Source: Balanoglossus misakiensis (taxonomy: Eukaryota > Hemichordata). Taken from it: a stretch of DNA of 64,000 bases. The notes under the pieces are model-generated. The model was given only the letters and a program-made list of their open reading frames with translations, had not been told where the DNA came from and made no database searches. The stretch's first letter is position 1; each line of letters opens with the position of its first letter. The stretch is from NCBI GenBank assembly GCA_040954595.2, contig CM082593.2, forward strand, positions 11,222,001 through 11,286,000, given 5' to 3'. Shown here piece after piece: positions 30,605-41,826 of the stretch. The translations under genes and the position numbers were made by a program.

Positions 30605-31560
30605 GATTCTAAGAGCCAATGATTATTGAGAACTGTGTAAGTGAAATTCGCCAGTGGATGTATGATAACATGCTTATCCTTAACGATAGTAAGACCGAAG
30701 TTATTAGATTCTCTTCTAAGTTTGCTCATAGGGATCGACCACGAGAGTGTGATGTACAAGTCGGGGATATCAGCGTCCATTCATCACCTACATTGATTGA
30801 CCTCGGTGTCACATTTGATGTTTCGATGACCATGACATCACGTTTCCAGTTTGTGTAAATCAGCGTCGACGTCTTTTGCTTTGTGGAGGATTAGTATAAA
30901 AAATCCGGAATTGTCTAGACCAAGAATCAACTGGAAAACTTGTGCTTTTGTAACTTCTAGGTTAGAATATTGTAACAGCCTTCTTTATGGTCTGCCAAAT
31001 TATCAAATCAATAAGTTACAGTCTATTCAGAATGCTGCTGCACGTTTAGTCACTAAAAGCAGGAAAAGAGAACATATTACACCACTACTTAAGAGATTGA
31101 ACTGGCTTCCTATACAGAAACGGATTGATTTTAAAAATCTTTGTTTAACCTACAAAGTTTTAAATAATATGGCTCCGTCGTACCTGAATGAGCTCATAAG
31201 TGTTCGTTCTTCTGTCTGTAACCTTCGTTCTACAACTGATTGTTCTTTTATTCTTGATCATCCCAACGTTAACACACTCTTTTATGGTGACAGGTCATTC
31301 TCTATAGGAGCACCACGGTTGTGGAACAAGCTACCGGTTCCACTGCGTAGCAGTGAGAGTTTTAATTGTTTTTTAATCAAACCTTAAAAGGTTTTTATTC
31401 AGGGACTGACTTTTTATCCAATATTTAACCATTGTCTATTTTATTATATATTTTTAGTGTTTTACTTGTCTTTGTATTTTTAAGCAGCTATGTACAGCAC
31501 TTTTGGATGTCTTTTTACATGGAAAGCGTTTTTTAAGAATTAAATATTATTATTATTATG
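30605..31560 (+). pseudogene. 5'-truncated LINE, C-terminal reverse transcriptase part
   Basis: Two frames carry the thumb and C-terminal region of a non-LTR reverse transcriptase. At 30619-30858 are VSEIRQWMYDNMLILNDSKTE and LIDLGVTFDVSM. At 30851-31387 are TSRLEYCNSLLYGLPNYQIN, LQSIQNAAARLVTKSRK and LNWLPIQKRIDFK. A frame change near 30855 and loss of the YADD region show it is truncated and damaged. It ends with a short (ATT)n tail at 31546-31558, the 3' tail style also seen at 57217. Clade jockey/CR1/L2-like by pattern. The related copy at 57217-58356 has similar order but is clearly diverged. Confidence 0.85.
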
Positions 31561-31929
31561 AATACTTAATTTATTCATTATTCTGCCTGGCGATTGACAG
31601 TAAAACCATGATCTTTATATGTTTCAATATAAATGTGCAATTGGGTAGCAGGTGAATTGTGGGTAGCTAATTGTGTTTCATCATGCATTTGTTAAAAACT
31701 ATGGACACTTCTATTCTGTGTTTTTGCAATAACCACAAAGACCTATAGTGCTGTCAACCTTATATTTGTTTCAGATGTATAACCTGTCATCAGCTCAATC
31801 ATTGCTTTTTTGTCAGAAGCCTTTCACTTAAGTCATATCTTTATTTTAGTGCACATTATAGGTCGCTGACCACTTAAGACAATTTTTGTGTCTGATTTCA
31901 TTTTTTCTTTGTACTCTGAGTGTAAAATA
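31561..31929. other. no feature recognised
   Basis: AT-rich spacer between the LINE tail and the DR1 repeat block. I see nothing coding or structured in it. Confidence 0.4.
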
Positions 31930-33989
31930 TATCAGGTTTGGCAGGTGCCCTTGATCCCATGATACGGAAAGGTAGGTCTATCAGGTGTTTTATCTCATGA
32001 AATATCGAGGTTGTATCTATGTTTGGTGCTGATATAGAATAAAGTAAATAAAAGGTTACCGAAAGGTCAACCAAAATTTTGTCAAAAAAATACATCCCTA
32101 TCTGGTCCATGTCAAACAACAACCATACTTCTACCTCTATTAGTAAGCCTGGAATTAGGTATGCACATACTTAATGAGTTAGGTGTAAGAATCCAGTAGG
32201 TGTTCCAACACTACAAATGCCAAAGCTGGACACTGCGATATTGGAAAGTAGGTCAGAGGTAACTCAAAATTTAGGCAAAAAATTTGAAACCATATTGGTC
32301 CATGTCCAACAGAAACCAAACCTATCGCCCTCTCTATTGGTTAGTCTGGAATTATATATGTGCATAATTAATGAGGTAAGATGAAAGACTCCAAAAGGTG
32401 TTCAATCCCTCCAAATACCAAGGCTGTATCTGCTCTGGCTGCCGATATATGGGAAAGTAGGTCAAAGGTCACCTGCGGTCACCCTATTTTTGGCCCAAAT
32501 TTTTTGACCCCATACTAGTAATGGAAAGTGTCCAACAAAAACCAAACGTCTAGCCCTATTGGTTCACCGGGCATTAATGTCAATAATTAATGAGGTCACT
32601 TGTGAGAAACCCAGTCTGTATCTGCTCTGGATACCGAGATATGAAAAAGTAGGTCAAAGGTCACCTAAAATTTGGGCAACATTTTTTGACCCCATACTAG
32701 TCCATGTCCAACAAAAACCAAAACTCTAGCTCTATTGGTTCGCCTGTAATTAGGTATGTGCATATTTAATGAGGTCAGCAGGTGTTACAGGTGACCCAAA
32801 AATGTGGCTTTACATTATGGTCCCATCCTACCAAATGCCATGGCTGTATCTGCTCTGGATGCTGAGATATGCGAAAGTAGGTCAAAGGTCACCAGAGGTC
32901 ACCCAACATTTGGGCAAAAAATTTTGATCCCATACTGGTCCATGTCCAACAAAAACCAAACTTCTAGCTCTATTGGTTCGCCTGTAATTAGCTATGCACA
33001 TAATTAATGAGGTCAGCAGAGGTCAAAGGGGTCATGAAAAGTAGCAAAATATTTTGATCACACACTAATCCACATTCATCAAAAACTAAACCTCTAGCCC
33101 TATAGGTTAGCCTGGAAATAGATATGCAGAAATAATAATGCGTGATAAGTAGGTCAAAGGTCATGTGAAAAATCGCCAAAAAATTGTAACATATTTTACT
33201 CACATGACGATTGATATCCATAAAATGAATTTGTATGCTATCAATTTTTAGACTAGAAAAAGGAATTTCAAATTTTCACTGCTTTTTACAAAATCCAATA
33301 TGGCCGCCATAATCTTCGACCAATCACAATGCTCTTTGCAAACTTGATAGACATCAGTGTAGTAACCATACTCCCCGAATCTTGCAACTCAGTCATTGCC
33401 CGTTCTGGAGAAAAAGATTTCTGGAGTTTAACTATGGTTTTTCGAAAATCCAATATGGCCGCCATAATCTTCGATCAATCACAATGATCTTCGCAAACTT
33501 GATAGACATCAGTTAGGTGACCACATACCCTAAACCGTGTGTCTCGGTTATCACCGGTTCTGGAGAAGAAGATTTTTGAAATTTAAGCCAGATTTCAGAA
33601 AAAAAATTGTAGCAAAAAAACTGCAACATTGACAGCAAAATTTCCAATTACAAAAATGATGGGCAGAAGGTAGTCTACCTGCATGCCAAATTTGAAGTCG
33701 ATCTGACTTGTAGTTTCTGAGATCTGAGATTTGCATTTTTTCAGAAAATCCAATATGGCCGCCAGGTCACGTGACTAATTAAGAATTCACAAATCACTGC
33801 ACATCTACTCATTGACCTTGACCACTGTGGCAAGTTTGAGCAGTGTACCTGCAGTAGTTTCTGAGATTTAGTTGGCCGAAGAATTGACACAAGAATAAAG
33901 AAAGAAAGAAAGAAAGAAAGAAAGCAAGCAAGAAAGAAAAATTCCAACGAAACCAATAGGGCCCAAGCGCTTGCGTGCGCTTGGGCCCT
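31930..33989 (+). repeat. DR1-bearing interspersed repeat, copy 3 (most complete)
   Basis: This is the longest copy. It contains perfect DR1 sites (AGGTCAAAGGTCA) at 32459-32471, 32651-32663, 32879-32891 and 33151-33163, each followed by a further ggtca half-site in several cases. The distal part has repeated ccaatatggccgccataatc (YY1-like) and gaccaatcaca. It ends with a (gaaa)n tail at 33895-33940 and a perfect 12-bp hairpin gggcccaagcgc/gcgcttgggccc at 33959-33988. The monomer structure suggests internal tandem duplications of about 200-350 bp. No coding frame. Confidence 0.75.
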
Positions 33990-34713
33990 AATTAAAGCTG
34001 CGAGCAGCATTGTTGGGCCCAAGCGCTGATCTTGAATTATATATGCAAAGTATGAATGAGAAGAAACAGAATTTTCTATCGGATGTATTATCTCATGACA
34101 TAACAATGATGTGTGTATTTTTGCTGCTGAAATAGGGTGAAGTAGGTCAAAGGTCACCTGAGGTCACCCAACATTTGGGCAATTTTTTTTTACCCATACT
34201 GGTCCATGTCCAACAAAAACCAAAACTCTAGCTCTATTGGTTCGCCTGTAATTAGGTATGTGCATAATTAATGAGGTCAGCAGAGGTCGAAGGGGTCATG
34301 AAAAGTAGCAAAATATTTTGATCACACACTAATCCACATTCATCAAAAACCAAACCTCTAGCCCTATAGGTTAGCCTGGAATTAGATATGCAGAAATAAT
34401 AACGCGTGATAATTAGGTCAAAGGTCATGTGAAAAATCGCCAAAAAATTGTTATATATTTTAGTCACATGACAATTGATATCCATAAAAAGAATTTGTAT
34501 GCTATCAATTTTTGGACTAGAAAAAGGAATTTCAATTTTTCTCTGTTTTTTACAAAATCCAATATGGCCACCATAATCTTCGACCAATCACAATGCTCTT
34601 TGCAAACTTGATAGACATCAGTGTAGTGACCATACTCCCCGAATCTTGCGACTCAGTCATCGCTCGTTCTGGAGAAGAAGATTTTTGGAGTTTAACTATG
34701 GTTTTACAAAAAA
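33990..34713 (+). repeat. DR1-bearing interspersed repeat, copy 4 (cut by the inverted-arm structure)
   Basis: Restarts with taattaaagctgcgagcag and gggcccaagcgctgatc. Perfect DR1 sites lie at 34144-34156 and 34415-34427. It breaks off after ctatggttttacaaaa at about 34713, where copy 3 continues with tccaatatggccgcc. The left inverted arm begins at about 34720. Confidence 0.7.
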
Positions 34714-34865
34714 ACAATAAACCCGCTGTACCTCCGCATGTCTCCACAAGAGCTAGGAGCTCAAAATCGGTCGGACGCAGACCAGCGGTCTGTCAGGTGT
34801 AGTAACCGTAACACCAATAAAGGTAGGTTTTCATTGATTCTAATAGGTCTCCGTTCATCAACATT

Positions 34866-35346
34866 TCAAATATTCTCCATAATCCAGTAGTTGCCACTGT
34901 ACTTGAATGAAATATTTCCTTTCAAACTTCCAAATGGTAACCGAATCTCAAATCGCAAATCTTTCCATTTTAATAACGAAGTCGGATGCCGAAATTACCA
35001 ACTCACTTTTTCTATCGGACTCCATCATTCTAATACTTTACTTCAATGTTCAAAAATTGTGTAAAACAATATCCACTCTCAATCTATATTTCAGGTTTAA
35101 CGGCGTAATGGCATCCCCGGCCTTTGCTCTATCATAGAGGCAAATGGTATTATCTCTTCCAGTGGAAGAGTTGCGGAGCTGTACGTATTCTCCCTTCTAT
35201 AATCTGTTCAGCCACTTCGGATTTTCTTTCCAGAATTTAAGTTCCAGAACGTTGCCATCGTGCTGCATACAAGGCACGCTAAACAGTTTCCCGTTGGCGG
35301 AATTCCGGATCTCGACATCCTCCATGACGCGCAATTTCACAGCCAT
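34866..35346 (-). pseudogene. OB-fold-like (RPA-like) coding remnant, left arm
   Basis: On the minus strand the frame from ATG 35346 reads KLRVMEDVEIRNSANGKLFS, then LELKFWKENPKWLNRL, a stop at 35197, then KGEYVQLRNSSTGRDN. After a gap it continues from ATG 35025 with MESDRKSELVISASDFVIK, with a frameshift before SLKGNISFKYSGNYWIMENI and a stop at 34866. The alternating strands and the W-x-x-x-L-x-x-G-x-[YD]-V pattern suggest an OB fold like RPA-type single-strand-binding proteins. That is inference, not a proven match. Stop and frameshift make this copy a pseudogene. It points outward toward the arm end. Confidence 0.5.
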
Positions 35347-35809
35347 GCCTTGGCTGGTTGCAGATGATGGAGCTAAGGTACGTAACAATCGCACCCCGAA
35401 ACGCCTGGGCCCTTTTTTGTGTGTAGTCATTGTGGGTATGTTAACCTCCCATGTCCTTCCTTTTTAGAAATTTAGTATACAAAACTGGATGACCGATTAT
35501 GTTTTAGAGACCTTTCCCGAATCCACCTGAAGCCCAGTCGGAATGTCTTGGGATGTAACCTAAATTCAATATGGCCGCCTCCATGCGTTCACTTGCATTT
35601 GAAAATACGTTGATTTTATCGTCGATTAGCGGTGTTTATTCTCAGTATCAATTTAAACGCGGCACTCGCTCACAAGTCATATTCTAGAAAGAAAGAAAAA
35701 ATGATAGTTTCGAGTACAGATTACATGTATTTTAAAACGAGGTTTGGTAACAATGGTATCACTACTAAATGACTTACAATCGATGTTTTTAATTGTCTTT
35801 GCACCACAG

Positions 35810-35981
35810 TATGAATCCGGTGATGGTAAATCGCATTCAACTTAGAAGGCATGGAGAAAGCGCAACTGATGGTAACTGGGATGCCAAACTGAAACTTTTG
35901 GGAGAGAAAACCTTGCCATGTACGGACGTGGGTGTCACAGTTAAACTTGGGTTAAATACTACAGCGACAACCGAAGTCCCG
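35810..35981 (+). CDS. unrecognised exon, left arm (MNPVMVN)
   Basis: After the acceptor ctttgcaccacag, an exon encodes MNPVMVNRIQLRRHGESA, then LKLLGEKTLPCTDVGVTVKL and LNTTATTEVP. The same exon is conserved inverted in the right arm (61124-60953), mostly with silent or conservative changes, which argues that it once coded. In the right arm it ends at a GTGAGA donor. Here the donor is changed to GTTGAG, so the exon is probably dead in this copy. I do not recognise the protein. Confidence 0.45.
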
Positions 35982-36729
35982 TTGAGATATGATATGTGGT
36001 AGTGCATGTCCACATGAGTGCCGTGTACTAGCCTCTCTCTCTGTAAATCCATCCAGGCTACTGCTTTCTGTACATTGGAGAGAAATGAGAACAAGATGGT
36101 TAAATCATATTTTGTATAAGATGGTGTTGACGAAAATAAGATGCATGTGAATTGTAGGACTGAAATGTTTCTGTAATGAATACTAAATTAAAAGTTCACA
36201 ACTTGCATGCAGATAGTAAGTGCTGGGGAAGTTGCAGGGTGGAGATTGCTTTGGTTTAGTTAACTTACTCAATCTTTGTGACTGTTGCATTTCTTGATTG
36301 ATAGAGTAGTGTACATGCATTGGTAGGTTTTCTAATATGGCCTCCTCTGTACCCAAGGTCTGGCATAAGGTGGGACACTGTAAGTATTTGCCGTCTGACA
36401 CAGAAGATGCCACTTCTAGAAAAAAATAAGAAGGATGTGATTGGTAAGACACAGAGACGTGAACATGTACACAAAATGATAGGAAATTGGTGGAAGCAAG
36501 TACTGCAGTTAATACTTACTCATCTATGTCTATTCCCTCAAATATCCCTTCTACCATATCATCACCATTTGGTTCTTTTAACACCTTAGGGAAAAATTGA
36601 GAGTTACATTAGAAGCACCGACAATAGGAGGGGGGGGGGGTAAGGTTTGCAGAGAACAAGTTTTTTTTATGAACATTTGTGAAAATCAGAAATTAGTGAC
36701 ATGTAGGATTTCAATTTTATGATGTAACA

Positions 36730-37460
36730 TTGTTTTCTTTTCAACATCAGTTCTCTGAGTAAAAAGATGGCCATGTAAATTTTCTCTAAGTTTGTTAGAG
36801 AAATAAAGTACATGTACAACTTTAATGTTTCACTAATTGAGTTTCAGTGTTCTTGTATTGTCTCCTTTGCCCCATGTCAACCTCAAAGTAAATATCAAAT
36901 TTGCCATTTTTGACTTATTTGTCCTTGTAGTGGGCCACATAGCATTTTAGTGCAACTTATGAAAATCTGAAGAACCAAATGCCTAATTTACCCACTCTGC
37001 ACAGATTTATGTCAATGGTACTGACTTGATGATCGGTATAGCGCCCTCTGTGGTAGGGGGTGGGGGGTTAACCTAGCCTTTATATGTTTATCCCTGTCCG
37101 GTTCCATTCCAATTGTATCTATGGTAACCTTATTATCAGCAGTAAATGCCACAATTGTAAAACAGCAATAATTTTAGTATCAAGCACTCTGTGGAATTAA
37201 ATATACCCTGTGTATTCTTTGTTTCCCATTAGTAATCATGCAACTTTGCCATTTTGGGCCTTCTGATTTGCTGTATGTGCTCACTAGTCCTTCCCAACGT
37301 CTCTGAATTAGAAGGCCATTGTCATTTGTATAGTGTAGACACATTTCATTTTAGTACAACTGATGAAAGTCTCGTGAAAAACCAAATGCTTAATTTACCC
37401 ACTGTGCAAAGATTATCTGAATGATATTGTGTTGATCGTCATATAGTATAGCGCCCTCTG
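36730..37460. repeat. tandem-unit region of the left arm (about one unit)
   Basis: Contains tatagcgccctctgtgg at about 37039 and tatagcgccctctgcga at about 37448, the same unit that is amplified in the right arm. A (G)10 run lies at 36632-36641. Coding signal is absent. Confidence 0.6.
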
Positions 37461-37776
37461 CGATAGTATTTGGCTGATTGTGCCAGGGAGAAGGGGGTAC
37501 TGAGGGAGCAGATGCAGATGACAGCAAGGCATATCCACTGAACAATGAGACGGTACGTGTTGTCAGCATTCAGGGAGAGTAAAAAGGGGAGCGCAAGAGA
37601 CCAGGATGAAGAGACGAGCAGTATTGCATCATCTGTGGAAATAAATGCCAAGAGAAGGTAAGTGTGGAAGACAAGCACTTAGGGGTTATAAACAAATGTT
37701 TTTTTGTGGACAGTTTTAGTATCAAGCATTGTGGAATTAAATATACACAGTGTGTGTTGTGTGTTAGATAGGTACA

Positions 37777-38043
37777 TACATACATACATACATACATACA
37801 TACATACATACATACATACATACATACATACATACATACATACATACATGCATGCATACATAGATACATAGATACATAGATACATACATACATACATACA
37901 TACATACATACATACATACATACATACATACATACATACATACATACATACATGCATACATGCATGCATGCATGCATACATACATACATACATACATACA
38001 TACATACATACATACATACATACATACATACATACATACATAC
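37777..38043. repeat. (CATA)n/(CATG)n microsatellite, left arm
   Basis: About 265 bp of catacatacata with internal catgcatg and gata variants. An inverted copy flanked by the same sequence (ttagataggtac) lies at 39909-40065. Long Tyr-Met-Cys-Val frames across it are artefacts. Confidence 0.95.
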
Positions 38044-38080
38044 ATGGAAAACACACAGCAAATGGACTCCTTTTTTATCA

Positions 38081-38151
38081 TCCTCACCAGGAATCGAACC
38101 AGGATCCCTTATCACAAAGTGACAAGTGCGTTAACCATTACACCATGAGGA
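38081..38151 (-). repeat. tRNA-like SINE head, left arm
   Basis: On the minus strand tcctcatggtgtaatggtta begins a tRNA-like cloverleaf: a 7-bp acceptor stem TCCTCAT/GTGAGGA, an A-box-like tggtgtaatgg and a B box ggttcgattcc. The anticodon loop is abnormal (no T33), so I call it tRNA-derived, not a working tRNA gene. A related copy sits inverted in the right arm at 56253-56323. Confidence 0.6.
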
Positions 38152-38369
38152 TTGTTTTATCTCCACTAACTGCCAACACACTGTCCAATTGCACATTCAC
38201 TCACTGACATATTCAACACACCAGTTTTTTTATTTCAATAAAAATTCACAAATGCATGTGAGAAATAACAGAGAGTCAGAAATTGGCATCCACAGGAGTT
38301 ACTGCATTGCTATATGGTATTATAGAGCAGCCAATGCAGTCTAACACTTTTATTAGCTTATTAAAGGCA

Positions 38370-38675
38370 GAAAGTCTCTTTGCTGCCCTTTTTTAATAAT
38401 TATGTGTGATACAAGAGACTGTTAATGTGGATATATAGTGAATCAACGTTCGACCACACACAGCTTCCATCCCGTTTGTAGGATATGACAGTAAAAACTC
38501 GCCCAAAATGAATAAATGGTAAAGACCAATTATTCATTTTGGCAAGATTTTTCACTCTCTCGTGTCTACAAGCAGTGTGTGTTGTTGAATGTTGATTCAC
38601 TATATATCCACATGTGCATTAACATAAATGGTGTCTTGCATCAAACATAATTAATGGAAAAGGGTCCCTTTAATT
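38370..38675. repeat. MITE family A, full-length palindromic copy
   Basis: The left half (aaaggcagaaagtctctttg ... gtggatatatagtgaatcaac) is the reverse complement of the right half (gttgattcactatatatccac ... ggaaaagggtcccttt). This shows that the half copies at 6155, 8440 and 42190 come from a fold-back MITE of about 300 bp. No coding capacity. Confidence 0.7.
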
Positions 38676-40673
38676 TATATACTTATCAAATTGTAAGCTA
38701 ACCAATATGGTTAGAAGTCCGATTTGCTTGGACGTGAACCAATATGATCTATCAAAATTTTCTGGTAAAAGTTTGAGTAACTATAACGTGTGCTTTCACC
38801 TTTTTTCATCATGTTGCTTGGGCCCTGATGCTTTATAGCTACTACAGGATTAGATTACTTCCATTTGGCAGTAGCATATAAGTGTAATGGTGTAGAAAGT
38901 TTATCCTGTTTACTGAAAGAGGAATTGCAAGAGAAACCATGTGTTATAAAAAAAAACTAGAAGATATTAAATAGCCTTAGTAAACATTTCCCAGAAACAT
39001 TTCAATGAACAGTTACCATAATGTACTTTACATTAGAGTCAGAGGTGACTAAAAGGCTAATATTGTCATTTGTGAAATGTACACAATTGTATTTATATTG
39101 TCGGTGAACTGTTTAGCTGTGTTGTCAGTTATGTTGAGCTTATTAGATTGGGTGATTGTCTTATTGGGTGAGTGGTGTCACTGTCTGTCACTTTTCTTTA
39201 CTGAAACCACGGGGCCAATTACTTTGAAATTTAGTATGCAGGTTCCTAGGGTGAAGTTGGTAGAGTTTATGTAAATTGTGGTGAAATGTGTAATTTTTGA
39301 TCAATTTTAGTTGTGTTTAGTTAAATTCTTTGTACAATTACTTTGAAATTTAGTGTGTAGGTCCTTGGGGTTGATTTTACTGGAATTTGCTCAATTTGTG
39401 ACAGAATGTGGAATATGTTATTTCGGAAGCAATTGCTTGTTTGGTCTTTTTTATTTCATAAACCAGATACTGTGATTGTTTTTCTGTTCTTTTTTGTATG
39501 TGTGTCTATTTTCACAATTGAAATAAATTAATATAAGGCTATATAAAATAAATTGGTGTTTTATGCTTTTTGTGTAAGTATGAATGTATGTATGTGTGTA
39601 AGAAGATTGATATTGTTTGTATGGTTGATATCAGATATCATATGTCTTATAGTGAGAAAGAAACCACTACACAATCCCTAGTAGTATTTGTGGTAATATA
39701 TCTGTTTTGAGAATATAGCCCATTAGTATATTGTAGTCTTTGTACAACTTTTCTTCAAAATGTGTTATATGAACAAATAAAATATGGCAAGAAGATGAAT
39801 TGTTTCGAAGAATGAATCATAATAAACAGTAGAATTTGGTCAATTTTTGTTCAGGCATAATGAAATAGCTTGTACATGAGCTTGCACGACGGTATTTGGT
39901 CAATACAGGGCGCATGCATGTATGTATGTATGTATGTATGTATGTATGTATGTATGTATGTATGTATGCATGCATGCATGCATGCATGTATGTATGTATG
40001 TATGTATGTATGTATGTATGTATGTATGTATGTATGTATGTATGTATGTATGTATGTATGTACCTATCTAACACACAACACACACTGTGTATATTTGTTG
40101 GGCATTTTGGTTTTCTACCACATATCTCAGTAGTTTCCATGCCATAGTGACTCTTCAGTTTTACATAATGATATCCAATATAACCCAATCTACTATTAAT
40201 GCGATTTTTTTTTTCATTTTGATTGTGGAAATGGTTAAAAATGAAAAACATCTGAATTTGTACTTTAATAAATATAAGCTATATAGTATTTTAAAATGGT
40301 CATAAATTTATGTTAACATGGCAAAACATGTTTTAGTGTTTATGTATACTTGTTTAATATAGAGAAATAATTGTACAAATAAAATGACAACTTACTTTTG
40401 CTTTTAAAAATAATTAAAAATGGTAATGTTTCTTGAGATATACCAGGGTTTCTAGAATATAGAGGGCGCTGGCACGGGAACATTTGATGGTTGTCCCCAA
40501 TACAACATTCTGGTATCATGTTTTATCATCTGTGGACATTTGGCAGCGATATCCAACAGGATGTGCATAAAATCCCGAGAAGGTCTTCTCGTTGTATTGC
40601 TTCTTGAGATATTGAAACTGTCTTGAATCCCAACGCGAATGTGATGGTGATGCGTATGTTGTTGCACGTAGTC
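38676..40673. other. AT-rich stretch between left arm and Helentron copy 2
   Basis: Contains a diverged two-copy direct repeat of about 130 bp (caattactttgaaatttagt at 39211 and 39341) and the microsatellite at 39909-40065. I see no gene in it. The first matching base with Helentron copy 1 is near 40674. Confidence 0.4.
39909..40065. repeat. (TATG)n/(CATG)n microsatellite, inverted partner of 37777-38043
   Basis: A tatgtatg run with an internal catgcatgcatgcatg block, followed by tacctatctaacacacaac, which is the reverse complement of gttgtgtgttagataggta at about 37756-37775. It is therefore a third copy of part of the arm, inverted with respect to the left arm. Confidence 0.9.
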
Positions 40674-40990
40674 ACATCCGAAAACGAATCAAGTGCTCTT
40701 GTTGTTCAGCAGCTGAATATAGGTTAGTGGGATATGTGTATATTCTCGTGGTTATTTTTAATGAGTATAAATGACAGAATCGGTGGTTTGAACGTGTAAG
40801 AGTTGATGGTATTGGTTATGTAGTTGTGTTTTATCCAATGGTAGTGTGATTTTAATTGTGTATGAGGCGATGGCAGTTTTGTCAGGCTTTTTTTATTTTC
40901 GTGTCAAGCGACATCCAATATGGCGGTTGTCGTTATATACTGAAAGGGTTTCGTTTGTATGCATGTTTTGGCAAATTGTATATATGTTAA
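40674..40990 (+). mobile_element. Helentron copy 2, left part (interrupted)
   Basis: Matches the 16951-17285 part of Helentron copy 1: atccgaaaacgaatc, agaatcggtggtttgaacgt, ccaatggtagtgtgatttt, ccaatatggcgg and gcatgttttggcaaa. It breaks at tatatgttaa (40990), where copy 1 continues with gagatggtggagtttgctgg. The continuation is found 13.7 kb away at 54729. No coding part of the Helentron is present in this copy, so it is a short non-autonomous derivative. Confidence 0.8.
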
Positions 40991-41019
40991 CACTGGGCAA
41001 AAAGGTTGATATACATTCA

Positions 41020-41370
41020 GTATTTTTACGTATATGGACACGTAGATCAGGAATATGCGCAAGTATACAATAGTCTGCACAGTTGTACATCTACAATCTG
41101 CACGACGTATATGTGACGTATATTCACGTATATGGAACATACCAATGTGTTAGTATACGTGCACGTATATCTATGAAGATCACGGGTGTGCACAACGCAG
41201 ACTATTGCAGATTAAGTGCACACCATAAACATTCTAACGTATTTGTACATATTCTTAGTGCATATCTTCCTTGCTATTTGCATATCTGTGTTATTAGCAT
41301 ACGTTACATCATCATCACAGACATTTACATAGTTGAGTTTACGTTTCTGGTATTTTTACGTATATTTAAT
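41020..41370. promoter_or_regulatory. left subterminal ACGTATAT repeat array
   Basis: The motif ACGTATAT and close variants occur repeatedly in both orientations (for example ttttacgtatatggac, gacgtatatgtgacgtatat, tcacgtatatgg, gcacgtatatc and again at about 41358). Subterminal clusters of a short motif are the known transposase-binding sites of CACTA elements. Binding here is inferred. Confidence 0.7.
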
Positions 41371-41826
41371 GCAGACCCTTCCGGAAATTACCATACATTA
41401 TGTCATCATTGAGGCCAAATATTTGCATATATTAACTGGGGGGGGGGGGGTCATATGTAAATTATTCCCAAGGTCGCAATACAGGGGTCATCCTTTATGG
41501 TCAGGATTAGGCCTTGCCTTTTTTATTCACTGTTCCTTTGCAAATTTGATGCTATGTATCTGTTTTGAAAGGCTACTGCATTTCAAGCAAATACATAGCA
41601 ACAAATCAGTAAAGGCAGTGATAGATTGACAGAGAAAACAAAAACCAACACAGTTCAAGCCAACACACTTTCTCCATCATGCATCAACACAAAACTGCCC
41701 ACATATAACTCTGATTAATAACACCATAAATCAATGAACTTCACTTAAAGGTAATTTTAATGTAAAAACTGAAAAAAGGAAAATAATACAATGTATAAAC
41801 ACAAATAAATTCTTAGAAGATAAAAT

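Larger units (their letters stand above)
34720..38240. mobile_element. left long inverted arm of a 28.1-kb structure
   Basis: From aacccgctgtacctccgcat inward, this arm is the reverse complement of 62831 back to about 56158. The first 110 bp are nearly identical, and many later blocks match: the OB-like exon, ggtttggtaacaatggtatc, the MNPVMVN exon, agcgccctctgtgg, the (CATA)n tract and the tRNA-like head. Relative to the right arm it lacks about 600 bp near 35100 and has only one copy of the tandem unit found five times on the right. No target duplication was found outside the two ends, so whether this is one transposon or a large inverted duplication is open. Confidence 0.7.

Noticed and set aside
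38081-38151. Functional tRNA gene
   Set aside because: The acceptor stem is good, but the anticodon loop lacks T33 and the T stem has a mismatch. The sequence recurs with SINE-like flanks, so it is tRNA-derived repeat.
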